Shown one piece after another: positions 17,244 to 25,690 of a DNA stretch of 64,000 nt. A program made the position numbers and the translations under genes. This DNA comes from Clostridium sp. SY8519. Lineage in GTDB: Bacteria; Bacillota; Clostridia; Lachnospirales; Lachnospiraceae. The stretch's first letter is position 1. Each line of letters begins with the position of its first letter. Under the pieces are notes generated by a model that was not told the DNA's origin, did not search any database, and saw only the letters and a program-made list of their open reading frames with translations. Location of the stretch: contig NC_015737.1 of the NCBI RefSeq assembly GCF_000270305.1, positions 2,418,501-2,482,500 on the forward strand, in the 5' to 3' direction.

Positions 17244-18098
17244 ATGGCACAGTTACTGACAGGAAAAGAAGTTACGCAGGCACTGAACCGTGATCTGCTG
17301 CAGCGGTCGGAGAAGCTGAAAGCAGCCGGCATCTGCCCTGCCCTGGGAATTATCCGTCTGGGGGAGCGTCCGGATGACCTGGCTTACGAACGGGGAGCGA
17401 TGAAGCGCGCGGAAAAGACCGGCGTGGCGGTACGCAGATTTCTGCTGCCGGAAGATATGTCCCAGGAGGCGCTCTGCGCGGAAATAAGAAAAATCAATGC
17501 AGATGCTTCCATTCATGGCGTACTTCTGTTCCGTCCGCTTCCCGGACAGATGAATGACGATGTGGTGCGCAATACCCTGGCACCCGAAAAAGACATGGAC
17601 GGAATTACGGATTATTCCATGGCGGGGGTCTACAGCGGGGCGAATCTTGGCTTCCCGCCCTGTACCGCAGAGGCATGTATGGAAATCCTGGATTATTATC
17701 AGGTGGAACTGCAGGGCAAAACCGCAGCAGTCATCGGCCGCAGCACAGTCATCGGCAAGCCGGTGGCCATGATGCTGATGAAGCGCAATGCTACCGTCAC
17801 CGTCTGCCATACGAAAACAGAGCATATGGCAGAGATCTGCAGGGACAAGGATATCATTATCGCGGCGGCCGGTCACAGCGGCACGGTAACCGCCGATTTT
17901 GTCCGTCCGGGACAGACCGTTATTGATGTGGCAATTAATTTTACCGCAGACGGAAAGATGTGCGGCGATACCGTATTTGAAGAAGCCGAACCTGTGGTGG
18001 CTGCAATTACTCCCGTTCCCGGCGGTGTGGGCACAGTGACGACTTCCATGCTGATGAAACACGTAATCGAAGCAGCAGAGAAAACGCGGAAAAAATAA
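17244..18098 (+). CDS. folD: 5,10-methylene-THF dehydrogenase / 5,10-methenyl-THF cyclohydrolase
   Basis: FolD interconverts 10-formyl-THF and 5,10-methylene-THF in two steps. The 284-residue protein has the GVLLFRPLPGQM substrate motif, the PEKDMDGI segment and the Rossmann-like VIGRSTVIGKPVAMML region, then PVPGGVGTVTTSML near the end. Tyr-Lys of the usual YxxxK active site appears as YERGAMKRA, with the lysine at the expected spacing shifted (Tyr then five residues to Lys), so the activity should be verified. The start follows AAGGAGAA. Together with fhs, fchA and metF at 50-55 kb it completes the folate C1 route. Confidence 0.9.
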   Translation: MAQLLTGKEVTQALNRDLLQRSEKLKAAGICPALGIIRLGERPDDLAYERGAMKRAEKTGVAVRRFLLPEDMSQEALCAEIRKINADASIHGVLLFRPLPGQMNDDVVRNTLAPEKDMDGITDYSMAGVYSGANLGFPPCTAEACMEILDYYQVELQGKTAAVIGRSTVIGKPVAMMLMKRNATVTVCHTKTEHMAEICRDKDIIIAAAGHSGTVTADFVRPGQTVIDVAINFTADGKMCGDTVFEEAEPVVAAITPVPGGVGTVTTSMLMKHVIEAAEKTRKK

Positions 18099-18120
18099 GA
18101 CGGGATATGGATAACAGCAG

Positions 18121-18170
18121 AATCCCCCGGAAGCGACTGCTCTGCAGCAGCCGCTTCCGGGGGATTTTTT
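18121..18170 (+). terminator. intrinsic terminator after folD
   Basis: A perfect 15-bp stem, 18121-18135 with 18152-18166 (core CCCCCGGAAGCG), followed by a run of six T (18165-18170). Confidence 0.93.
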
Positions 18171-18225
18171 GAAAGGGTACGGATACACGCCGGGGATCCG
18201 TGGAAAAAAGCAAAAAGAAAGAAAC

Positions 18226-18816
18226 TTATTCTTCGTCATCCAGAAAGTCGATACGATCCGGACTCATCTGACGAATCCGGGCCAAGGAGCAGATGTGCAG
18301 TCCCTGTTCTTCCAGTTTTTCCCTGCCGGGCTGGAAGGATTTTTCGATTACAATACCTAACCCTGCCACAGTCGCATCTGCCATGTGTATGAGCCGCATG
18401 GCACCGGCGGCGGCTTCGCCGTTGGCAAGGAAGTCATCCACAATCAGCACATGGTCATCTGCGGACATCACCTTTTTGGACAGGGTCAGTTTGTATCCGA
18501 TTTTTTTCGTGTAAGAATTAATTTCGGTACAATAGACATCCGGATACAGAATAGAAGACGGCTGCTTCTTCAGAATAATCATCGGAACCTGCATGGCGGC
18601 CGCGGTCATCAGCGCCGGAGCAATGCCGGAAGATTCGATTGTGGCCACTTTTGTGATACCCTGCCCTGCAAAATGCGCGGCAAAAGCTTTTCCGATGTTC
18701 TGCATCAGATTCGGATCCACCTGATGGTTCAGAAAGCTGTCCACTTTGATGATATCCGCATCCACCACAATAGCGTCTGATAAGATTTTTTCTTTTAATT
18801 CTTTCACGATTGTCAC
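18226..18816 (-). CDS. xpt: xanthine phosphoribosyltransferase
   Basis: Xpt salvages xanthine (and some guanine) to XMP using PRPP. The 196-residue length is typical of the Firmicute enzyme. The PRPP-binding motif is VLIVDDFLANGEA, and the N-terminal segment with VDSFLNHQVDP and ESSGIAPA is characteristic. GAGGTG precedes the start on the minus strand. In Bacilli xpt is often under a purine riboswitch; I do not see the conserved purine-aptamer loops in the leader here. It is transcribed divergently from rlmH. Confidence 0.93.
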   Translation of the reverse strand: MTIVKELKEKILSDAIVVDADIIKVDSFLNHQVDPNLMQNIGKAFAAHFAGQGITKVATIESSGIAPALMTAAAMQVPMIILKKQPSSILYPDVYCTEINSYTKKIGYKLTLSKKVMSADDHVLIVDDFLANGEAAAGAMRLIHMADATVAGLGIVIEKSFQPGREKLEEQGLHICSLARIRQMSPDRIDFLDDEE

Positions 18817-18932
18817 CTCTTAGATAATTCTGGAATTCAGAAGAAAACGGCCGTTTCTTCCGGAAAAACAGATCCGTCCGGATACGGGTAGGATTTTCTC
18901 CGGCTTTGACCTGTTCTGAAAATTCTGCTAAA

Positions 18933-18960
18933 ATTATATCATATTTTTTTGGAATACCAA
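18933..18960 (-). promoter_or_regulatory. promoter of xpt
   Basis: On the minus strand TTGGTA (18955-18960) and TATAAT (18933-18938) are 16 bases apart. The leader of about 110 bases contains a self-complementary GAAGAAACGG/CCGTTTTCTTC stretch (about 18836-18857), which could form a hairpin, but no clear aptamer or U-tract. Confidence 0.65.
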
Positions 18961-18980
18961 AGAGAAAGAACAGAAAAGGA

Positions 18981-19009
18981 TTGAAATGAGCGTATGCCTG
19001 TGGGATAAT
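18981..19009 (+). promoter_or_regulatory. extended -10 promoter of rlmH, predicts a leaderless transcript
   Basis: TTGAAA (18981-18986) and GATAAT (19004-19009) are 17 bases apart, with TG at 19001-19002 forming an extended -10. Transcription is expected 6-8 bases after the -10, at about 19016-19018, and the rlmH ATG is at 19018. No ribosome binding site fits in the space. Confidence 0.7.
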
Positions 19010-19017
19010 ACGGTGAT

Positions 19018-19497
19018 ATGAATATTTCGATTTATACAGTAGGAAAACTGAAAGAACGTTTTTTCCGGGACGCAGCAGCAGAATACACCAAGCGTCTGAG
19101 CCGATACTGTCACGTCAGAATCATAGAAGTGCCTGATGAAAAGACGCCGGAGCATGCCAGCGTCACACAGAAAAAACAGATTACACAAAAGGAAGGACAG
19201 AGACTGCTGGCGAAGATCAGCAGTTCTTCTTATGTTATTGCGCTGGCCATTCCGGGCAGGTCTTATACCTCTGAAAAGCTGGCGGCGCACATCAGCGATC
19301 TGACGCTGCACGGCCGCTCGGAACTTGCCTTTGTCATCGGAGGATCCCTCGGCCTTTCCGATGAAGTGATGCAGCGCGCGGACGAACAAATAAGTTTCTC
19401 TGATCTGACGTTTCCCCATCAGCTGATGCGGGTGATACTCCTGGAACAGATTTACCGCTGTTTCCGGATCAATCACGGAGAACCTTATCATAAGTAA
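19018..19497 (+). CDS. rlmH: 23S rRNA (pseudouridine1915-N3)-methyltransferase
   Basis: RlmH methylates pseudouridine 1915 in helix 69 of 23S rRNA on assembled 70S ribosomes using SAM. The 159-residue protein has the SPOUT features: the N-terminal [10 protein letters not shown] strand, the YxKRL segment, [10 protein letters not shown] (SAM knot) and the C-terminal [24 protein letters not shown] run. The N terminus matches the family at the first ATG and there is no later plausible start, so the almost absent 5' leader appears real. It begins a group with phoH and ybeY, also linked to RNA metabolism. Confidence 0.94.
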   Translation: MNISIYTVGKLKERFFRDAAAEYTKRLSRYCHVRIIEVPDEKTPEHASVTQKKQITQKEGQRLLAKISSSSYVIALAIPGRSYTSEKLAAHISDLTLHGRSELAFVIGGSLGLSDEVMQRADEQISFSDLTFPHQLMRVILLEQIYRCFRINHGEPYHK

Positions 19498-19519
19498 GCA
19501 AAAAATCAAAGGAAGCAAT

Positions 19520-20524
19520 ATGGCAGTGACTGAAATAAAATTAAATATTCCTGTTTCACATATGGGAAATATATTTGGAAGTTTTGATTCCAATCTGAAA
19601 CTGATGGAAGACCGGCTGAAGGTCAGCATTATTGTCCGGGATGAGGTGACCAAAATCACGGGCGAGGCGTCTGCTGTACGCCATGCGGCAGGAATTCTGA
19701 AAGAGCTTCTTGCCCTGTCAGAAAAAGGAGTGGAGATTACGGAACAGAATGTCCGCTATTCGCTGGATACCAGTTCTCCGGAAACCACCGGTCAGATTGT
19801 GTCCATGAGCGATGATATCATATGTCATACCATCAACGGAAAGCCGGTGCAGCCGAAAACACTGGGGCAGAAGCGCTATGTGGACCTGATCCGGAACAAA
19901 ATGATCGTGTTCGGCAACGGACCGGCGGGCACCGGAAAGACCTATCTGGCGATGGCCATGGCCATTACCGCCTTTCAACGCGAGGAAGTGAGCCGGATTA
20001 TTCTGACACGTCCGGCCATTGAAGCAGGCGAAAAACTCGGATTCCTTCCTGGGGACCTGCAGAGTAAAATTGATCCGTATCTGCGCCCGCTGTACGATGC
20101 GCTGTATATGATTATGGGAGCGGAGAATTTTATCCGCAATCAGGAACAGGGATTGATTGAGGTGGCGCCGTTGGCTTATATGCGCGGCCGTACGCTGGAC
20201 AATGCCTTTATTATTCTGGATGAGGCCCAGAATACGACGCCGGCCCAGATGAAAATGTTTCTGACCAGAATCGGGTTTGGCTCCAAAGTGGTGATCACCG
20301 GGGACCCTTCCCAGAAAGATCTGGCAAAAGATGTCCGTTCCGGTCTTGACGTGGCGCTGCGGGTTCTGAAGGATGTGGAGGATATCGGATTCTGCAGTCT
20401 CACCAGCAAGGACGTGGTGCGTCACCCGCTGGTACAGAAAATCGTCAAGGCATATGAGCGCTATGAAGAGCAGGAAGCTGCCCGGGCCAGATCCCACGGA
20501 CGTTCCCGGCAGAAAAAGAAATAA
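19520..20524 (+). CDS. phoH: PhoH-family ATPase
   Basis: PhoH-like proteins are cytoplasmic ATPases related to RNA helicase cores and are often next to ybeY. The 334-residue protein has an N-terminal KH-like region, Walker A GPAGTGKTYLAM and Walker B-like IILDEAQNTTP, with RTLDNAFI and GFGSKVVITGDPSQ motifs after them. The C terminus is a basic tail ending in RQKKK, suited for nucleic acid contact. AAAGGAAG precedes the start. The rlmH-phoH-ybeY order suggests a role in rRNA maturation or decay. Confidence 0.92.
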   Translation: MAVTEIKLNIPVSHMGNIFGSFDSNLKLMEDRLKVSIIVRDEVTKITGEASAVRHAAGILKELLALSEKGVEITEQNVRYSLDTSSPETTGQIVSMSDDIICHTINGKPVQPKTLGQKRYVDLIRNKMIVFGNGPAGTGKTYLAMAMAITAFQREEVSRIILTRPAIEAGEKLGFLPGDLQSKIDPYLRPLYDALYMIMGAENFIRNQEQGLIEVAPLAYMRGRTLDNAFIILDEAQNTTPAQMKMFLTRIGFGSKVVITGDPSQKDLAKDVRSGLDVALRVLKDVEDIGFCSLTSKDVVRHPLVQKIVKAYERYEEQEAARARSHGRSRQKKK

Positions 20525-20559
20525 TATGCAGGAATCTTTACAGGAGAAAATAACAGTTT

Positions 20560-21057
20560 ATGACAGTAGAACTATGGAATCAGGTTCCGCCGAACCTTTC
20601 GTTTCATTATCGGCAGCTGGCACAGCAGGTGGTGCAGACCGCCTGTGAGGCAGAACAGTTTCCCTATGCGCCGGAAGTCAGCATCACACTGACCGATGAC
20701 GCGCATATCCGCGAACTGAACCGGGAATCCAGGGGAATTGACGCGCCGACGGATGTGCTTTCTTTTCCTATGGTTGACTATTGCAGACCGGCAGACTATA
20801 CTCTGCTGGAAGAAAACCTGGAAGCATGCATCAATCCGGACACAGAGGAAGTCTGTCTGGGGGATATTGTCCTGTCTCTGGAACGGGTCAGGGCGCAGGC
20901 AGAAGCCTATGGCCATTCGGTGCGCCGGGAGTACGCTTTTCTGATTGCGCACAGTATGCTGCATCTGCTCGGCTATGACCATATGGAAGAAGAAGAGCGG
21001 GCAGTGATGGAAGAACACCAGCGGATCATTATGCATCGTCTGGGAATAAAACGTTAG
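20560..21057 (+). CDS. ybeY: endoribonuclease / rRNA maturation factor YbeY
   Basis: YbeY is a zinc-dependent RNase involved in 16S rRNA 3'-end processing and ribosome quality control. The metal motif is complete: HSMLHLLGYDHM (H-x3-H-x5-H pattern). The segment IDAPTDVLSFPM is the other family hallmark. At 165 residues its length is normal. AGGAG lies 13 bases before the ATG, a little far. It sits directly after phoH. Confidence 0.95.
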   Translation: MTVELWNQVPPNLSFHYRQLAQQVVQTACEAEQFPYAPEVSITLTDDAHIRELNRESRGIDAPTDVLSFPMVDYCRPADYTLLEENLEACINPDTEEVCLGDIVLSLERVRAQAEAYGHSVRREYAFLIAHSMLHLLGYDHMEEEERAVMEEHQRIIMHRLGIKR

Positions 21058-21069
21058 GAAATAAATGAT

Positions 21070-22737
21070 ATGAGTAAGAAAAAAGACACCAGTTTTCTGA
21101 TCCAGGGATCCATTCTCGCGATCGCGTCGATTGTCAGCCGTGTCATCGGACTGGTATACCGAATTCCGCTGACCGCAATTATCGGCGACCACGGGAATGA
21201 TTATTACAGTACGGCCTTTGAAATCTACAGCCTGATTCTTCTGTTGTCTTCCTACAGCCTGCCGATGGCGGTTTCCAAAATGGTTTCCGCGCGCAACGCG
21301 CGCCGGGAACGGCGCAATGCCTACCGGGTATTTCAGGGAGCCCTGGTTTTTTCGGCAATTACCGGAGCGATCGGCGCTTTGTTTATTTTCCTGTGTGCCG
21401 GACCGCTGACGGAACTGTTTAAGACCCCCATGGCAGTCTACGCCCTGCGGGTGCTTTCTCCGACCCTTGTTATTGTTGCAGTTATGGCCGTGATCCGTGG
21501 ATTTTTCCAGGGGATGGGAACGATGGTCCCCAGCGCGATTTCTCAGGTCATCGAGCAGATTGTCAATGCGGTTGTCAGCGTCGGCGCCGCCTATGTGCTG
21601 TACGCCTACGGCATGCGGATTGCTGCTGCGACGGGCAGCGGGAAGGATTATCCGGCGGCATTTGGCGCCGCGGGCGGTACCATAGGCACCGGTGCAGGTT
21701 CCCTGGCCGGACTGATCTTTGTCATCTTTGTGTATTTCCTGTTTCGTCCCAGTCTGCGCAGAGCGATCAGGAAAGAAGAACGCAGAGCGGAAAAGCAGGG
21801 CGCAGCGCCCACCGAAAGTTACCGCAGTATCGTGAAAATCCTGGTTTTCACAATTGTTCCGGTTCTTCTAAGCACAACCGTTTACAATCTGGTTTCCATC
21901 GTTGACCAGGGTATTTTTAAAAATTTCGCGGCCTTCCAGAACTATGACGCGTCCACCGTGTCCACCTGGTGGGGCGTGTTTGCGGGAAAATATCGGGTGT
22001 TAGTCAATGTACCGATTTCCATTGCCTCCGCCCTTGCCGTCTCCGCGGTGCCTACCCTTTCCGCGGCCTTTGCACGGGGAGAGCGCAGACAGGTACAGCG
22101 ACGCATCGGTCTTTCCCTCCGGTTTGAAATGGTGGTGGCATTTCCCTGCGCGGTTGGCCTGTTTGTGCTGGCTTCTCCGATTCAGCAGCTTTTGTTCCAC
22201 GATTCTTCCCGCCTGGCAGCCGGTCTGATGATGCTCGGCGCCTGCAGTGTGATCTTTTATTCCATTTCCACACTGTCCAACGCGGTGCTGCAGGCCATTG
22301 ACCAAATGCGCACCCCGGTGATCAATGCGGTTATTTCGCTGATCGTTCAGGTGGTGGCGATTTTTATTTCCATGTTTGTCTTTGATTTAAAGATCTACAG
22401 CGTGGTCATTGCCAATATTGTATTTTCACTTGTGATGTGCATATTAAACGGAAGAGCCGTACAGAAACATTCCGGATTCCGGCCGGAAGTGATGAAAACC
22501 TTTGTCAAACCGGCACTGGCCGCAGTCATTATGGGGATTGTCACTCTGGGCGCATATATGGGAATACACAAAGTAACCGGTCATAACAGCATCGCCTGTG
22601 TGGCTGCCATCCTGGTGGCAATGATTGTATACAGCGTTGCCCTGCTTCTGACGAAAGCACTGACCGAAGAGGAACTGAAAAGTTTCCCGAAAGGAACCGT
22701 AATTATTCGCTTTGCAAAAAAACTGCATTTGTTATAA
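21070..22737 (+). CDS. MurJ/SpoVB/YtgP-type MOP flippase
   Basis: This 555-residue membrane protein belongs to the MOP/MATE-like exporter superfamily. About 14 hydrophobic segments are visible, beginning with FLIQGSILAIASIVSRVIGL and the conserved GVYRIP-like element VYRIPLTAIIG. Length and N terminus match YtgP of Bacillus, a lipid II flippase (MurJ), and the related SpoVB, which is needed for spore cortex; sequence reading alone does not separate these. It starts 12 bases after ybeY and is probably cotranscribed. An insertion rich in Arg/Glu/Lys lies in a cytoplasmic loop near residue 235. Confidence 0.8.
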   Translation: MSKKKDTSFLIQGSILAIASIVSRVIGLVYRIPLTAIIGDHGNDYYSTAFEIYSLILLLSSYSLPMAVSKMVSARNARRERRNAYRVFQGALVFSAITGAIGALFIFLCAGPLTELFKTPMAVYALRVLSPTLVIVAVMAVIRGFFQGMGTMVPSAISQVIEQIVNAVVSVGAAYVLYAYGMRIAAATGSGKDYPAAFGAAGGTIGTGAGSLAGLIFVIFVYFLFRPSLRRAIRKEERRAEKQGAAPTESYRSIVKILVFTIVPVLLSTTVYNLVSIVDQGIFKNFAAFQNYDASTVSTWWGVFAGKYRVLVNVPISIASALAVSAVPTLSAAFARGERRQVQRRIGLSLRFEMVVAFPCAVGLFVLASPIQQLLFHDSSRLAAGLMMLGACSVIFYSISTLSNAVLQAIDQMRTPVINAVISLIVQVVAIFISMFVFDLKIYSVVIANIVFSLVMCILNGRAVQKHSGFRPEVMKTFVKPALAAVIMGIVTLGAYMGIHKVTGHNSIACVAAILVAMIVYSVALLLTKALTEEELKSFPKGTVIIRFAKKLHLL

Positions 22738-22782
22738 GTTCTGTCAATGCCGCATTCCAAGGGGTTGACAGCAGGGAGTATT

Positions 22783-24039
22783 ATGAACAGGACAGAACCA
22801 TGGGATGTCATTGTGATCGGAGCAGGCGCCGCGGGCCTTATGGCTTCCATTCATGCGGCGGCAGCCGGCGCCTCTGTGCTGGCACTGGATCATAACGGAC
22901 AGCCCGGTAAAAAAATTCTGAGCACCGGAAACGGACGGTGCAATTTTACGAATACAGAGCAGGGGAGCGCGTGCTATCACAGCGGCTGCCCTGCCTTTGT
23001 CTTGCCGGCCCTTTCCTATTTGAATGCCGCAGACACCATACGGTTTTTCCGGGATGTGCTGCATATTCATCATGCGGAACGCGGTGGATACTGCTATCCC
23101 CGCTCACTGCAGGCTTCCGCGGTGCGCAGCGGCCTCCTGGCTGCCTGCAGCGCGAATGGCGTCTCGATTCTGTCAGATACAGAGATTCAAAGCATCCGGC
23201 ACAGTTCCGAGGGCTTTTCCATCCGCAGTCAGGAACATACCTGGCATGCCCGGACCGTGATTCTGGCAGCCGGGGGGAAGGCAGCCCCGAAATCCGGCAG
23301 TGACGGCAGCGGCTACCGATTCGCCAGACAGCTCGGTCATCGGATCACACCGACATATCCGGCGCTGGTTCCGCTGGAATGCCGGGCCTCCTGGCTGAAG
23401 CAGACCGCAGGCGTACGTGCCCGGGGCAGGGTGCGTCTGTATTCCGACGGCCGGATGCTGGCGGAGGATACCGGAGAAATCCAGATGACCAAATACGGGA
23501 TTTCCGGCATTCCGGTTTTTCAGATCAGCCGCTTTGCCGCGTTATCCCTGGCGGAAGGAAAAAAAACAGAAGCAGAGCTGAATTTCCTTCCGGATTATTC
23601 GGAACGGGAGTGTACAGCACTGCTGAAAGACGCAGTTACCCATGCGGATGCAGCCTTTGACCTGCGCACCAGGCTGAACGGACTTTTAAACGATAAGCTT
23701 ACGGATATGTTTCTTTCGCGGTTTCCCCGCGGCGGCCGTCCGGAACAGCTTGCCCGCAGCATCTGTCATACCAGACTGCCGGTTACCGGAACTAGGGACT
23801 ATGATATGGCACAGGTTACCTGCGGCGGGGTGGATGTCTCCCAGATTGACAGCAAAACGATGGAATCGAAACGCGTTCCCGGACTCTTTTTTGCCGGAGA
23901 AATTCTGGATGTGGATGCCATCTGCGGCGGATACAACCTGCAGTGGGCCTGGTCCAGCGGCGCGTTAAGCGGGGCTTCGGCAGCCGGCTGCGCCAGGTCT
24001 GCCGGATCGAACAGGAGAGGCGCGAAGAAACGAAAATAA
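22783..24039 (+). CDS. NAD(P)/FAD-dependent oxidoreductase of the HI0933/BaiN family
   Basis: A 418-residue flavoprotein with the dinucleotide fold VIVIGAGAAGLMAS at the N terminus, the GKKILSTGNGRCNFTN motif that defines the HI0933 family, and the C-terminal FAGEILDVDAICGGYNLQWAWSSG motif. The substrate is unknown for most members; BaiN of Clostridium scindens acts on bile acid intermediates, but that cannot be inferred here. ATG 22783 was chosen since AGGGAG precedes it. It begins a pair with another flavoprotein (24053). Confidence 0.88.
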   Translation: MNRTEPWDVIVIGAGAAGLMASIHAAAAGASVLALDHNGQPGKKILSTGNGRCNFTNTEQGSACYHSGCPAFVLPALSYLNAADTIRFFRDVLHIHHAERGGYCYPRSLQASAVRSGLLAACSANGVSILSDTEIQSIRHSSEGFSIRSQEHTWHARTVILAAGGKAAPKSGSDGSGYRFARQLGHRITPTYPALVPLECRASWLKQTAGVRARGRVRLYSDGRMLAEDTGEIQMTKYGISGIPVFQISRFAALSLAEGKKTEAELNFLPDYSERECTALLKDAVTHADAAFDLRTRLNGLLNDKLTDMFLSRFPRGGRPEQLARSICHTRLPVTGTRDYDMAQVTCGGVDVSQIDSKTMESKRVPGLFFAGEILDVDAICGGYNLQWAWSSGALSGASAAGCARSAGSNRRGAKKRK

Positions 24040-24052
24040 GGGAAACAGAATC

Positions 24053-25651
24053 ATGCAGAACGAAAAAACCATCCGTATTTCTCAGATCAGAATGCCGGTC
24101 CGTCACACGGCGGAACAGGTGATTCGCAGGGCGATCCATATTGCCGGCGGTGACCCGAAGCACGTTACAGGCGCTTCGATTGTCCGACAGTCGCTGGACG
24201 CCAGAAAGAAAGACGACATTCATTATATCTATGCCGTAGATCTGACCATTGAACGCAGATTTCAGTATCAGAAGCGAAAAAATGTCACGCCCATCGTGCC
24301 GAAGATCTACGATCCGCAGGTAACCGGACGGGAAGAACTTTCCCATCCGGTCACAGTTGTGGGCAGCGGTCCGGCGGGACTGTTCTGTGCCTATCTCCTG
24401 GCAAAAAAGGGCTATCGTCCCCTTTTGCTGGAACGGGGACCCAGTATCGATCAGAGGATGCGGGATGTGGAACGTTTTTGGGATACGGGCGAACTGAATC
24501 CGGAATCCAATGTCCAGTTCGGGGAAGGCGGCGCCGGTACATTTTCTGACGGAAAGCTGAATACCCTGGTAAAAGACAAATATGGACGCAATCGGTTTGT
24601 TCTGGAGACATTTGTCCGATATGGCGCTCCGGAAAGCATTTTGTACGAAGCCAAGCCCCACATCGGAACCGATCGGCTGGTTTCCTGCGTCTCCGGTATG
24701 CGGGAGGCGATCCGCAGGATGGGCGGAACGGTGCGGTTCGAATCCAAAGTAACCGGAATTACCGTGCAGAAGGGCCGGCTTACCGGGCTGACGGTCAATG
24801 AAAAGGAACAGATTCCGGTGACTGCCGCTGTATTCTGTATCGGACACAGCGCGCGGGATACGTTTGCGATGCTGCATCAGGCAGGGGTTCCCATGCAGCC
24901 CAAGGCCTTTGCCGTCGGCCTGCGCATCGAACATCCGCAGGCAGAGATCAGCTGTGCCCAGTACGGCAGTCTCCATGCAAAGGAGCTTCCCCCTGCCCCC
25001 TATAAGCTGACCCACCAGACGGAAGCGGGCCGGGGGGTATATACTTTCTGCATGTGTCCCGGCGGATATGTGGTGAATGCCTCATCGGAACCGGAGGGAA
25101 CAGCAGTAAACGGCATGAGTTATCACGGGAGAAATTCCGCGAATGCCAACAGCGCGGTGATTGTTACCGTCACCCCGGAGGATTTCCCGGCGGAAGGGTA
25201 TCCCTTAAACGGGATCCGGTTTCAGAAAGACCTGGAACACAGGGCATGGCTTCTGGGAAAAGGAAGCGTTCCCCAACAGCTTTTTGCTGATTTCGAGACA
25301 AACACGGCATCCCGGTCCTACGGCTCCTTTGCCTCCTGCCTGAAGGGGCAGCATACCTTTGCCAATCTTCGGGAGCTTCTGCCGGAAACCTTGAATCAGT
25401 CCCTGATTGAGGGAATACATGCCTTCAGTCACAGGCTGAAAGGGTTTGACCGGGAGGATGCCATACTTTCCGGTGTGGAGAGCCGTACTTCCTCACCGGT
25501 GCGGATCACACGGAATCCTCAGTTTGAAAGCGAACTGCGCGGATTTTATCCCTGCGGCGAGGGTGCCGGCTATGCCGGTGGAATTATGTCTTCTGCCATG
25601 GACGGATTAAAATGCGCAGAGGCAGTGATGCAGGTTTACCTGCCGGTATAG
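24053..25651 (+). CDS. FAD-dependent dehydrogenase (COG2509 type)
   Basis: A 532-residue flavoprotein with an N-terminal domain of about 90 residues (the RISQIRMPV start and a DARKK segment) before the FAD-binding motif TVVGSGPAGLFCAYLL. Further hallmarks are VQFGEGGAGTFSDGKL and the C-terminal GEGAGYAGGIMSSAMDG. The family is widespread in Clostridia without an assigned substrate. It starts 13 bases after the HI0933-type gene; two flavoproteins in a row suggest a shared but unknown redox role. It is followed by mutS. Confidence 0.85.
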   Translation: MQNEKTIRISQIRMPVRHTAEQVIRRAIHIAGGDPKHVTGASIVRQSLDARKKDDIHYIYAVDLTIERRFQYQKRKNVTPIVPKIYDPQVTGREELSHPVTVVGSGPAGLFCAYLLAKKGYRPLLLERGPSIDQRMRDVERFWDTGELNPESNVQFGEGGAGTFSDGKLNTLVKDKYGRNRFVLETFVRYGAPESILYEAKPHIGTDRLVSCVSGMREAIRRMGGTVRFESKVTGITVQKGRLTGLTVNEKEQIPVTAAVFCIGHSARDTFAMLHQAGVPMQPKAFAVGLRIEHPQAEISCAQYGSLHAKELPPAPYKLTHQTEAGRGVYTFCMCPGGYVVNASSEPEGTAVNGMSYHGRNSANANSAVIVTVTPEDFPAEGYPLNGIRFQKDLEHRAWLLGKGSVPQQLFADFETNTASRSYGSFASCLKGQHTFANLRELLPETLNQSLIEGIHAFSHRLKGFDREDAILSGVESRTSSPVRITRNPQFESELRGFYPCGEGAGYAGGIMSSAMDGLKCAEAVMQVYLPV

Positions 25652-25690
25652 CGGCGGCAGGAAGCAGCAGAGACAGAAAGGAATGGTAGT

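Noticed and set aside
18817..18932. Purine riboswitch upstream of xpt
   Set aside because: The leader lacks the conserved loop sequences of the purine aptamer; only a self-complementary stretch is visible.
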